DNA of 64,000 bases from Yeosuana aquiaggeris (GTDB taxonomy: Bacteria; Bacteroidota; Bacteroidia; Flavobacteriales; Flavobacteriaceae): positions 248,001 to 312,000 of the forward strand of contig NZ_JBAWKC010000003.1 in NCBI RefSeq assembly GCF_044003965.1, read 5' to 3'. The stretch's first letter is position 1, and every line of letters starts with the position of its first letter. Shown piece by piece: positions 35,429 through 44,403 of the stretch. Both the position numbers and the translations under genes were made by a program. The notes beneath the pieces are model-generated. The model made no database searches and was not told the origin of the DNA. It worked only from the letters and a program-made list of their open reading frames with translations.

Positions 35429-37590
35429 TTTTTAGATTCTACAAGTTCCAAAAGGTCTATATTTATATTTGTGGTAAAAATACCATAATTGACAACAGCT
35501 TTATTTTTTTCAATTTTATCTATACTTCCTATCGCTCTTCCATCATGCATTCTGACTCGATCTCCAATTTTTAAATTAGGTTTAGGTTTTGGAGTTTCAA
35601 TAGCTTTTATTTTAGCAGCTTTTTTCTTTTGACGAATAACTTCTACTGTCTTTTCGGCTTCTTGTTTTACTTTTTCTTCTTTTACCTTTATGTCCTTTTT
35701 TTGTTTGGTAGACACTTTTTTTCGTTTTGAGTTTTCAATCTGTACAATCTTGAAAAACTCAGACATTAACTCTCTTTTTTGTTTATTTTCAAAAAACTTT
35801 TCAGCGATGTCGTTAACTTTCTGACCTAAATAAATCAGGCGCTGATTGGAGTCGTATAATTCTTGATAACTTTCTAATTTCTTTTGAATTTTCGCATTAA
35901 TTTCTTCCAATTTATCGGCTTCTTGGAGCTTCTTTTTTTCATTTAGCTTCAAAGACTCTCCTGTTTTCTCCAACTTTGAGCGTTCTTTTTGAAGTTTTGC
36001 TATGGTAGCATCAAAACGAACTTTGCTACGCTCAATTTTCTTTTTAGCCCTATTTATTAAACTATAAGGAATGCCATTTTTTTGCGCTACTTCAAACGTA
36101 AAGGAACTCCCTGCTTGTCCTACCACTAATTTAAATAACGGATCTAAGGTTTTCTCATCAAATAGCATATTGGCATTAACCATATGCGGTAATTCATTTG
36201 CCAATATTTTTAAGTTGGAGTAGTGCGTGGTAATGATGCCAAAAGCTTCTCTATGATAAAATTCTTCTAAAAAGGTTTCCGCTAAAGCGCCTCCTAATTC
36301 CGGATCACTTCCAGTTCCAAATTCATCAATTAAAAACAAGGTGTTTTTATTGCATTTCTTTAGAAAGTAATTCATTTGTTTGAGTCTATAACTATAGGTG
36401 CTCAAATGGTTTTCAATAGATTGATTATCTCCTATATCGCTTAAAATCCTGTCAAAAACAAAAACCTTACTACGTTCATGAACAGGAATTAGTAAGCCAC
36501 TTTGAATCATTACTTGTAACAGTCCAATAGTTTTAAGAGTGATACTTTTTCCTCCTGCGTTGGGTCCTGAAATGACTATGACGCGCTTTTCTTGTTGAAA
36601 ATCAATAGTTTGAGGAAAGGTTGTTTTTTTGTTTTTTTGATTACTTAAATATAACAGTGGATGATAGGCATCCCTTAAAACCATACTTCTGTCTTCAGAA
36701 ATTTCAGGTAAAATGGCATTCATGGATTTGGCATATTTAGCCTTGGCAGCTATGACATCCAATGCGATCAAAAAGGTTTGAGAATCCTCCAATAATTTTG
36801 AAAACGGACGTATGTAATTAGTGACTTCTTTTAAAATACGAACGACTTCTTCTTTTTCTTCATATTCTAAATTATTGAGCTCGCGAGTGAACTGTAATGT
36901 AGTTTCTGGTTCTATATAAACGATGCTACCGGTTTTACTGCCACCCATTATAGAGCCCTGAACTTTACGTCTGTACATTGCTTTTACTGCTAGAACACGC
37001 TTATTATCTACAACAGACTCTCTAATATCGTCTAAATAGTCCAATTGATGGTAACTGTGCAGGGCGGTTGCAAAACTCTGATTGATTTTACCTTTTATTT
37101 TATTAATTGATTGCCTTAAATCGTATAATAATGAGGAAGCATTGTCTTTGATATCACCAAATCGATCAACAATGGTGTCTACTTTTTCAATGATTGCTTT
37201 ATTAACTTGAATATTTGAGGCGAATTCATTTAAAACCGGATAATATTCTGTAAATTTTATTATAAATGAAACTATGTCATTGGTGGTTAGTGAAATAGAA
37301 ACAATTTTTCTTAAGCTGTGAACTTCAAGATAGGTATTTTCAATACGCAATAATTGAAGTTCTTTTGTTATTGCATCAAAACCATGATTAGGTATTCTGT
37401 TATTATTGTGAAAAGATGATAGATATTCATTGGTCAATTGTAAAGCAACCAAGAGTTCTTCCTTTGTTTTAAAAGGAGTAATTTGCATTGCTTTTTCATT
37501 TCCTAAAGCCGTAATGCAATGTTCACTAACTTGCTCTAAAACCGTATGAAATTCTAAGTCTTGTAAGGTCTTTTCGTGAATATTTATCAT
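35425..37590 (-). CDS. mutS2: MutS2-family ATPase without an Smr domain
   Basis: MutS2 binds branched DNA or stalled ribosomes depending on the species. From ATG 37590 it has 721 residues: core and clamp (about 1-310), ATPase (about 315-500) with Walker A GPNAGGKS and LFLIDEFGTGSDPELG, a coiled-coil (about 505-660, very Lys/Glu-rich) and a KOW-like end (LKIGDRVRMHDGRAIGS). The C-terminal Smr nuclease domain of Bacillus MutS2 is absent. The longer TTG start at 37623 overlaps a -7 box and is unlikely. First gene of a two-gene unit with the DCC protein. Confidence 0.9.
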   Translation of the reverse strand: MINIHEKTLQDLEFHTVLEQVSEHCITALGNEKAMQITPFKTKEELLVALQLTNEYLSSFHNNNRIPNHGFDAITKELQLLRIENTYLEVHSLRKIVSISLTTNDIVSFIIKFTEYYPVLNEFASNIQVNKAIIEKVDTIVDRFGDIKDNASSLLYDLRQSINKIKGKINQSFATALHSYHQLDYLDDIRESVVDNKRVLAVKAMYRRKVQGSIMGGSKTGSIVYIEPETTLQFTRELNNLEYEEKEEVVRILKEVTNYIRPFSKLLEDSQTFLIALDVIAAKAKYAKSMNAILPEISEDRSMVLRDAYHPLLYLSNQKNKKTTFPQTIDFQQEKRVIVISGPNAGGKSITLKTIGLLQVMIQSGLLIPVHERSKVFVFDRILSDIGDNQSIENHLSTYSYRLKQMNYFLKKCNKNTLFLIDEFGTGSDPELGGALAETFLEEFYHREAFGIITTHYSNLKILANELPHMVNANMLFDEKTLDPLFKLVVGQAGSSFTFEVAQKNGIPYSLINRAKKKIERSKVRFDATIAKLQKERSKLEKTGESLKLNEKKKLQEADKLEEINAKIQKKLESYQELYDSNQRLIYLGQKVNDIAEKFFENKQKRELMSEFFKIVQIENSKRKKVSTKQKKDIKVKEEKVKQEAEKTVEVIRQKKKAAKIKAIETPKPKPNLKIGDRVRMHDGRAIGSIDKIEKNKAVVNYGIFTTNINIDLLELVESKK

Positions 37591-37620
37591 TCTTTTATTT
37601 GAAACTTGAAATATAGATCG

Positions 37621-37628
37621 CAAAGTTA
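37621..37628 (-). promoter_or_regulatory. mutS2 promoter, -7 box
   Basis: Minus-strand TAACTTTG matches TAnnTTTG and lies 31 bases before the ATG at 37590. It covers the alternative TTG start, supporting the shorter protein. Confidence 0.5.
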
Positions 37629-37677
37629 CATATTAAGTTTGATAAGTTAGAAAAGTAAGATGTTTGGCTTAATTTAT

Positions 37678-38151
37678 TTAATCTAATTCCTCAATGACTG
37701 CATTATAATCATATTGTAAATCTTCATGTAATGTGGAAACAATTTTTTTAGCAAGAAGTAATTGTCTTTCATAAATATTGGTAAGTGTCACATTGTTTTT
37801 TATTGAAGGACTAAATTCTTTGAGTTTTTGGCAGAAATACAAAAGCAATTCAACTTCTGTTTCTTTTTTTAAAGAGTATCTGGCAAATTTTTTAATCAGT
37901 CTTAATATTTTACGAACACTCTTTTTTATGTAGAAATAACTGTCTCTATTAATTATTTCAAATTGTTCATCAACAAAATTCTTTATACTTTGGATATAGT
38001 CCTCTTCGTTTTGAGATTCAAATAGCAAATAAGTGAGAAGTTCCTTGTTTTCTTTTTTAAATTTTGATAACCTAAGGCAAAGTTCTGTGAGCTCTTCGTT
38101 AGATAGTTCTTTCAACTCTTTTTTTATTGTGACTACCGGAACAGCTTTCAA
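37678..38151 (-). CDS. 157-residue all-helical protein, unknown
   Basis: A soluble, charged, apparently all-alpha protein with no signal peptide, membrane helix or metal-binding cluster. Notable segments are KELKELSNEELTELCLRLSK at the N-terminus, SYFYIKKSVRKILRLIKKFA near 75-100, and ETEVELLLYFCQKLKEFSP near 107. I know no named domain for it, though similar proteins occur in flavobacteria. It starts seven bases after the E1 fusion gene and is surely co-transcribed with it, so a role linked to 2-oxoacid oxidation or its regulation is possible but unproven. Confidence 0.75.
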   Translation of the reverse strand: MKAVPVVTIKKELKELSNEELTELCLRLSKFKKENKELLTYLLFESQNEEDYIQSIKNFVDEQFEIINRDSYFYIKKSVRKILRLIKKFARYSLKKETEVELLLYFCQKLKEFSPSIKNNVTLTNIYERQLLLAKKIVSTLHEDLQYDYNAVIEELD

Positions 38152-38158
38152 AATATAA

Positions 38159-40570
38159 TTATCTCAATTTAGGAAAATCAGAAGGATTCGTTTCATGCAT
38201 GACATTATAAACTGCTTCAAAAACATCTTCAACAGATGGCTTTGAAAAATAGTCGCCGTCAGTGCCATAAGCTGGTCTATGGGCTTTAGCAGTTAATGTT
38301 TTAGGTTGACTGTCTAGATACTGATATGCATTTTGCGTATTCAAAATTTCATTTAAAATATAGGCCGAAGCTCCACCCGGGACATCTTCATCAATAATCA
38401 TAACACGATTGGTCTTGGCTATACTTTTAGCTATATCATGATTAATGTCAAAAGGAAGTAAAGATTGTACATCTATAATTTCAACTTCAATATCTACTGA
38501 TTGTAATTCTTTGGCTGCTTGTTCAACAATACGTATAGTAGAACCATACGAAACCAAGGTTATATCGTTTCCATGCTTTACTGTTTCTACAACACCTATA
38601 GGTGTTTTGAATTGTCCAATATTATTTGGTAATTTTTCTTTTAACCTGTATCCGTTTAGGCACTCAATTACTAATGCAGGTTCATCTCCTTCTAAAAGAG
38701 TATTGTAAAATCCAGCGGCTTTGGTCATATTTCTCGGAACCAGAACATGAATACCTCTCACTAAATTTAAAATACCCCCTAATTGAGAACCTGAATGCCA
38801 AATTCCTTCTAACCTATGTCCGCGAGTTCTAATAATTAAGGGTGCTTTTTGGCGACCTTTGGTTCTGTAATGCAAAGTAGCTAAATCATCACTGATTATT
38901 TGCAAGGCATACATGAGATAGTCTAAATATTGAATTTCTGCAATGGGCCTTAAACCGCGCATGGCCATTCCAATGCCTTGTCCTAAAATTGTGGCTTCTC
39001 TAATACCAGTATCTGAAACTCTGAGTTCCCCGTATTTTTCTTGTAAGCCCTCTAAGCCTTGATTTACATCTCCAATATACCCGGTATCTTCTCCAAAAAT
39101 TAAAACATCTGGATGCTTGTTGAAAATATAATCAAAATTATCCCGTATAATAATTCTACCATCCACTTGTGCGGCATCATTATCATAATGTGCATGTACC
39201 TCATCGATACGAACTACTGATTTATCAGATTCAGAATATAAATGAGAACTGAAGCTAAGTTGAGCTTCATTAAATTTTTTAATGATCCAATGGTTTAGGT
39301 TTTGTTTTTCAATCGAATTATCAGAAACAATATGGTGTGAAATGTTTCTGGCTGTCGATAAAATATCTTTTCGTGTGGGTTCCTCGAGTGAAAGTAAACT
39401 GCTCTTTGCTTTTAAAATAAATTCAGAACTGTTACTTGTTTTTGCTAATCGAGATAATATAATTGATAATTCTTCCCTTTCTTTTAAAATTGGATCAAGA
39501 AAAGCATCCCAGGCTCTTTTTTTACCATCTCTAACCTCCCGTTTTATTACACGTTCTATTTCGGTTAGCATCTCATTTGTTGCAATACCGGTTTCAATCA
39601 TCCAAGAGCGCATTTTAGAATTGCAATCACGCTCTATTTCCCAATTTAATCGGTTTTTATCTTTATAGCGTTCGTGAGATCCAGAAGTTGAATGACCTTG
39701 AGGTTGCGTTAATTCTGTTACATGAATCAATACAGGCACATGTTCTTCACGAGCAATAGAAGCGGCTTCTTGATAAGTTTCAACCAAATTAGCGTAATCC
39801 CAGCCTTTAATTCTTAGAATTTCATAACCCTTTTCTTCTTGATTACGTTGAAAACCTTTTAAAATTTCTGATATATTTTCTTTTGAAGTTTGGTGTCTTG
39901 CATGCACTGAAATGCCATATTCATCATCCCAAACACTTATTACCATTGGAACCTGTAAAACGCCACCTGCATTGATAGTTTCAAAAAACAACCCTTCACT
40001 TGTACTGGCATTTCCAATAGTCCCCCAAGCGACCTCATTACCATTGTTAGAAAAATTTGTGGAATCAATACCTTTTACATTCCTGTAAATTTTTGATGCT
40101 TGAGCTAAACCTAGTAAGCGAGGCATTTGTCCTGCAGTAGGAGAGATGTCAGCACTTGAATTATATTGTTTTGTTAAATCTTTCCAATGACCCTTTTCAT
40201 CCAAACTATGGGTTGTGAAATGCCCACCCATTTGTCTTCCAGCTGACATAGGCTCCTTTTCTAAATCCGTATTGGCATATAATCCAGCGAAAAATTGCTC
40301 TATACTTAACTCGCCTAAAGCCATCATAAAAGTTTGATCACGATAGTACCCAGAACGAAAATCACCCTTTCTAAAGGCTTTAGCCATGGCTAATTGCGGG
40401 ACCTCTTTACCGTCTCCAAAAATTCCGAATTTTGCTTTACCTGTTAAAACTTCACGTCGGCCTAATAAACTACATTCCCGACTGGTGATTGCAATTTTAT
40501 AATCATTTAAAACTTCTGTTTTAAAGTCATCAAAAGACATGTTATTTTTTAAATCAGGGATTGGTTGCAT
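38159..40570 (-). CDS. 2-oxoacid dehydrogenase E1, fused alpha and beta subunits
   Basis: A thiamine-diphosphate enzyme that decarboxylates a branched-chain or related 2-oxoacid and passes the acyl group to E2. The 803 residues hold an E1-alpha part (about 15-370) and an E1-beta part (about 450-800, with FGEDTGYIGDVNQGLEGL and DEDVPGGASAYI). The usual GDG...NN diphosphate and Mg site of the alpha part reads GNA (186-188) and DD (215-216). E2 and E3 are not adjacent. A promoter with TTG, a 20-base spacer and TAAATTTG lies just upstream; the 157-residue gene follows in the operon. Confidence 0.88.
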   Translation of the reverse strand: MQPIPDLKNNMSFDDFKTEVLNDYKIAITSRECSLLGRREVLTGKAKFGIFGDGKEVPQLAMAKAFRKGDFRSGYYRDQTFMMALGELSIEQFFAGLYANTDLEKEPMSAGRQMGGHFTTHSLDEKGHWKDLTKQYNSSADISPTAGQMPRLLGLAQASKIYRNVKGIDSTNFSNNGNEVAWGTIGNASTSEGLFFETINAGGVLQVPMVISVWDDEYGISVHARHQTSKENISEILKGFQRNQEEKGYEILRIKGWDYANLVETYQEAASIAREEHVPVLIHVTELTQPQGHSTSGSHERYKDKNRLNWEIERDCNSKMRSWMIETGIATNEMLTEIERVIKREVRDGKKRAWDAFLDPILKEREELSIILSRLAKTSNSSEFILKAKSSLLSLEEPTRKDILSTARNISHHIVSDNSIEKQNLNHWIIKKFNEAQLSFSSHLYSESDKSVVRIDEVHAHYDNDAAQVDGRIIIRDNFDYIFNKHPDVLIFGEDTGYIGDVNQGLEGLQEKYGELRVSDTGIREATILGQGIGMAMRGLRPIAEIQYLDYLMYALQIISDDLATLHYRTKGRQKAPLIIRTRGHRLEGIWHSGSQLGGILNLVRGIHVLVPRNMTKAAGFYNTLLEGDEPALVIECLNGYRLKEKLPNNIGQFKTPIGVVETVKHGNDITLVSYGSTIRIVEQAAKELQSVDIEVEIIDVQSLLPFDINHDIAKSIAKTNRVMIIDEDVPGGASAYILNEILNTQNAYQYLDSQPKTLTAKAHRPAYGTDGDYFSKPSVEDVFEAVYNVMHETNPSDFPKLR

Positions 40571-40592
40571 TTTATTGTGCTTTCACTTTCGG

Positions 40593-40623
40593 CAAATTTA
40601 GGTAAACTTTATGGTTCTCACAA
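40593..40623 (-). promoter_or_regulatory. promoter of the E1 fusion operon
   Basis: On the minus strand TTG (40623-40621), a 20-base spacer and TAAATTTG (40600-40593). Both elements and the spacing fit the Bacteroidota -33/-7 consensus. The leader would be about 16 bases. Confidence 0.6.
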
Positions 40624-40742
40624 TACGAATATTTTTGGATGTTTGAACAATTGTTAATAAAATAATTTTTTATTCAAATTTTATTGATAATTATTTTAAT
40701 AAAGAGGTGTTATAAAGAAAAAAACGTAATAAATTAACATTC

Positions 40743-43574
40743 TTAATACCACCGTCTTCTGAATAACCCAAATAATGATTTCGGGTCAACAGTGAATTTA
40801 AAGCGGATTTTTTGATCATAATTGGGTTGTCCAATTTCCCATCCAAGGTTTGAATAAATGGGTAAATAAATTTCAAAATAATCAGTTACCAGATTTATCC
40901 TAATGCCTGAATCATAAACAAATTTAATAGAGTTGAACTTATTTTTAACCAGCCCCACATCAGAATAAACTAATACATATTTCCATAAAGTGGTACTGGC
41001 GTTGAGTGTAGTAATCCATTGGTTAGCAAATGCAGGATTTAATTTGGACTTAAAGCCACCCTCTGCATCAATGTATTGTTGACTAAAAATACCTGTAGAT
41101 TCCGATCGCCCCAAATAATTGTAATCAAATAAATAATCTGTAGGTCTGTCTAAGGCGAAGCTAAAATAGTCAGAATCTGTATTATTAGTATTTCTTAAAA
41201 AAGCACCTGAAAACCAGCGTAAATTTAATTGTCTGTTATTTTCAAATAAACGTCGGTATTCATATTCAAATGATACTTTTGTAAATGTTTTTCCTAATTG
41301 AAAATCTGTTAGCCAACTATTATAATTGATTAAATTATCATTCGAATGCACATAACGGATATTAAAAATGTTATAATTTGGTTGATAGGAGTTAGCTATA
41401 TTGTTGACATCTTCATCTCGTTTCGTATCTAAATATCTAATATTTAATATTTTTCTTTTGTTGGAACGAAAATCATCCTTTTCTCTGAAGAATAAACTTA
41501 AATAGGGGGTAATTTGTCTAACAAATAAGTCTGGTGCATAGGCATTATAACCCCCTCTAATTCCGTAATTTAGAGAATACAGACTACTGTTTTCAAAATC
41601 GTGAATATTGAAAATATTGCCTCTCCCGGTTAAAGATTGTGATTTAAGAGAAAATTTTGGCTCAAATTGATAGTTAAAGTGTTTTCTTAAAAGAGTTTTG
41701 TTATAGACTCTCATCCCTAAAGTTAAACCATCATATATATTATTATATTCAACAATTGGCATAAAAAAGACCTGGTTATAATAAGGGTCTTCTATGTCTT
41801 TAAAAATCCTGAATTGCAGTGGTTTGTTATTAAAAAAGAACCCTTTTAATGATTTCCAATTATCTCGAGCATTTATTTCAGGAATTATATTTTCATAGTT
41901 AAGAACTAATTTATCAGCATCATTTCTAGGAATTGTAATGGTTTTATCTGCTTTAATATTCTCAATCCAGGTTTTTGAAATTATTGTATCATTGTTTAAA
42001 GTATATAGTGAAACAGGTAAATTATTGTCACTTTTGTTTCTAATAGTTATGGTTATAGAATCATTTGATTTAAAAACTTTCTTTATTTTAAAATCTATCT
42101 TTTTTCTTGTCGTTAAATAGTCTTTAAAAAACCAATCAATATCTTTTTTGGTATTATTTTTTAAATAGTTTTCAAATGCCTCTGCTTTGATTTGCTTTAT
42201 TTGATTTTGAGCTAGAAATGATTTTATCGTTGATTCTAAAATATCAGAATTAATAAAATCATCTAGATATTTAAAACCGACACCTGCCTTATACTTATTG
42301 GCGATACTTTTGTTGAACTTTAATAAAGAATCCTTTTCCATTAAAAGAGGTTGATCTCTATTTGTTCGTGCCATGAGCATGTAACCAAGATTGTACTTTT
42401 CGTTAAAATTAACGTCAGCAGCATGGAAAGAGCGGATTCCCCAAAAGTTGGCAAGCGTACCCAGAAACTTCATATTAGGGTAGTTGATTTCCACATATTT
42501 CATTAAAAAATATATCTGTAAACCATCCAAGAGCCATTGTTCTTTTCTTGGATTTACAAGAAGGGTGTTTTCTAAATAACTGTAAAGTGCCACCTTTAAC
42601 AACTTCAATTCAAATTGAAAACTATCAGGATATGGATGAACAAATTTTGGTAGAAAATTCAATCCATATATAGGATCTTTTGAGTAATCAATATTAGTTA
42701 AAAGTAGTTTTTCATGAGGATAATTACCTAGGTTTTCAAAAATAAACTTAGTTATTTTTTCAGTAATTAGGACTTTATCAATAACGGCTAAATTAGGATC
42801 TTCTATATCTGAAATTAATGAAAAATCACCTGTTTGAATACTATTGAAAACAGGTAATTTTCTTAAAAATAATTTATTATTAACTCTCTTGTTTCCTTCT
42901 AATTTAATTGTTTGATTTTGAATACTTTGAATTACATTACTTACATTTAATTCAGAAGTAATAAAATATCCTTTTGGGATTATAATTTCCAAATCTAAAT
43001 CAGCTTCAGGTATGTATAGATCATCTAGATCTTTATTGCTATAATATTGCCATTCTCCATTATAAACAGCTGGTGTAATATACCAGTATCTTAGATTTAT
43101 ATCGCCCGTTGGAGTAATTCCATAACCCGTGAATTTATCATTGGGTATTTGAACAAGGTATGAGAGATTAAGTTTATAGGTCTCATTAGGTTTAAGAGGC
43201 TTGTTTAATTCAACTTTTATAACATCTATTTTTCCGGGTAATGTTTCAAATGGTAATTCTTCCTGATTTTCTTTAATTGAGGTAATTACTGAAAACCCTC
43301 TATCCTCATTTTTAGCAAAATGAAATTCGTTTTTATACTCATCCGCCATTCGAATGGCAAGTGGTGTTTTTTTTGTAGAATAACTGTTATTCCAATTGTT
43401 TAAATAAATGGTTTGCAAGGTGTCATTCGAAGAATTCTGATAAATAATGGTTTGAGATATGGCGATTTGTTTTTTTTCAATATTAAATACAGCTCTGAGG
43501 TCAATACTATTTTGACCTGACAGGCTAAGGCTAAGTAACCCAATTAGAAAAAAGCTTAATAATCGAAATCTCAA
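40743..43574 (-). CDS. M1-peptidase-like outer-membrane protein lacking zinc ligands
   Basis: A 943-residue exported protein (signal peptide about 1-20, LIGLLSLSLSG). Residues about 25-240 form the aminopeptidase N-type beta domain (KPNETYKLNLSYLVQIP). Where M1 enzymes have GxMEN, HExxH and a downstream Glu, this one reads YGLNFLPK, ALYSYLEN and LDGLQIYF (about 303-356). The last 350 residues alternate aromatic and polar residues, suggesting a surface or barrel-like part, ending FGLFRRRWY. Catalysis by the M1 mechanism therefore seems impossible; a binding or structural role is more likely. Single gene. Confidence 0.8.
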   Translation of the reverse strand: MRFRLLSFFLIGLLSLSLSGQNSIDLRAVFNIEKKQIAISQTIIYQNSSNDTLQTIYLNNWNNSYSTKKTPLAIRMADEYKNEFHFAKNEDRGFSVITSIKENQEELPFETLPGKIDVIKVELNKPLKPNETYKLNLSYLVQIPNDKFTGYGITPTGDINLRYWYITPAVYNGEWQYYSNKDLDDLYIPEADLDLEIIIPKGYFITSELNVSNVIQSIQNQTIKLEGNKRVNNKLFLRKLPVFNSIQTGDFSLISDIEDPNLAVIDKVLITEKITKFIFENLGNYPHEKLLLTNIDYSKDPIYGLNFLPKFVHPYPDSFQFELKLLKVALYSYLENTLLVNPRKEQWLLDGLQIYFLMKYVEINYPNMKFLGTLANFWGIRSFHAADVNFNEKYNLGYMLMARTNRDQPLLMEKDSLLKFNKSIANKYKAGVGFKYLDDFINSDILESTIKSFLAQNQIKQIKAEAFENYLKNNTKKDIDWFFKDYLTTRKKIDFKIKKVFKSNDSITITIRNKSDNNLPVSLYTLNNDTIISKTWIENIKADKTITIPRNDADKLVLNYENIIPEINARDNWKSLKGFFFNNKPLQFRIFKDIEDPYYNQVFFMPIVEYNNIYDGLTLGMRVYNKTLLRKHFNYQFEPKFSLKSQSLTGRGNIFNIHDFENSSLYSLNYGIRGGYNAYAPDLFVRQITPYLSLFFREKDDFRSNKRKILNIRYLDTKRDEDVNNIANSYQPNYNIFNIRYVHSNDNLINYNSWLTDFQLGKTFTKVSFEYEYRRLFENNRQLNLRWFSGAFLRNTNNTDSDYFSFALDRPTDYLFDYNYLGRSESTGIFSQQYIDAEGGFKSKLNPAFANQWITTLNASTTLWKYVLVYSDVGLVKNKFNSIKFVYDSGIRINLVTDYFEIYLPIYSNLGWEIGQPNYDQKIRFKFTVDPKSLFGLFRRRWY

Positions 43575-43690
43575 TTTATTCTATAAACATTAAAAAGGTT
43601 AATTATAGTGATAGTTTGGATTGGTAATATAGTTAAATTTAATTGTTGAAAAATATCTGTATGAGAATGTTCTGCTTAAAAATGATGATA

Positions 43691-44380
43691 CTAAAAATTA
43701 GGGCTAAAATCAGATTCTTTATAAAAAGAATCTAAAATATTAATAACCTCATCTTCAGTATCTACCAAATTAATTAATTCTAAATCTTTCTCACTAATAT
43801 TTCCAAACTCTTTTAAGAGTGTTGCTTTTATCCAGTCTATTAAACCCTTCCAAAATTCTGTTCCCACCAAAATAATGGGAAATTTTTCAATCTTATGAGT
43901 TTGAATGAGTGTGATGGCTTCAAATAATTCGTCAAGTGTACCAAATCCTCCCGGCATAACCACAAAACCTTGTGAATATTTCACGAACATGACTTTTCTA
44001 ACAAAAAAGTAATCAAAATCTAAATTTTTATCACTATCAATGTAAGGATTGTCATGCTGCTCAAAAGGTAATTCAATATTTAAACCAACTGACGTACCGC
44101 CGCCCAGATGCGCTCCTTTATTTCCAGCTTCCATGATTCCTGGTCCGCCACCTGTAATGACTCCATAACCAGATTCCACAATTCTTTTGGCTATTTTTTC
44201 GGCCAATAAATAATAAATGTTGTCTGGTTTTGTTCTTGCAGATCCGAAAATGGTTACACATGGACCAATTTTACTCATTTTCTCAAAACCACTAACAAAT
44301 TCTCCCATAATCTTGAAAATAGCCCAGGAATCATTTGTTTTTATTTCATTCCATCCTTTTGGATGTAGTTCTTGTCTCAT
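43691..44380 (-). CDS. LOG-family (TIGR00730) Rossmann-fold protein
   Basis: A 229-residue nucleotide-binding protein of the LOG/lysine decarboxylase-like family; characterised members release free bases from nucleoside 5'-monophosphates. The two hallmarks are present: GGGPGIMEAGNKGA and PGGFGTLDELFEAI with the catalytic Glu. It lies 23 bases behind uvrA on the same strand, so it is probably read from the uvrA promoter. The substrate cannot be decided from the sequence, and nothing points to decarboxylation. Confidence 0.9.
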   Translation of the reverse strand: MRQELHPKGWNEIKTNDSWAIFKIMGEFVSGFEKMSKIGPCVTIFGSARTKPDNIYYLLAEKIAKRIVESGYGVITGGGPGIMEAGNKGAHLGGGTSVGLNIELPFEQHDNPYIDSDKNLDFDYFFVRKVMFVKYSQGFVVMPGGFGTLDELFEAITLIQTHKIEKFPIILVGTEFWKGLIDWIKATLLKEFGNISEKDLELINLVDTEDEVINILDSFYKESDFSPNF

Positions 44381-44403
44381 GTTAAGTAAATTTATAAAAC
44401 TTG

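Noticed and set aside
40658..40698. 10-bp inverted repeat behind the M1-like gene
   Set aside because: It is made only of A and T with a 21-base loop, and no T run follows on the minus strand; not convincing as a terminator.
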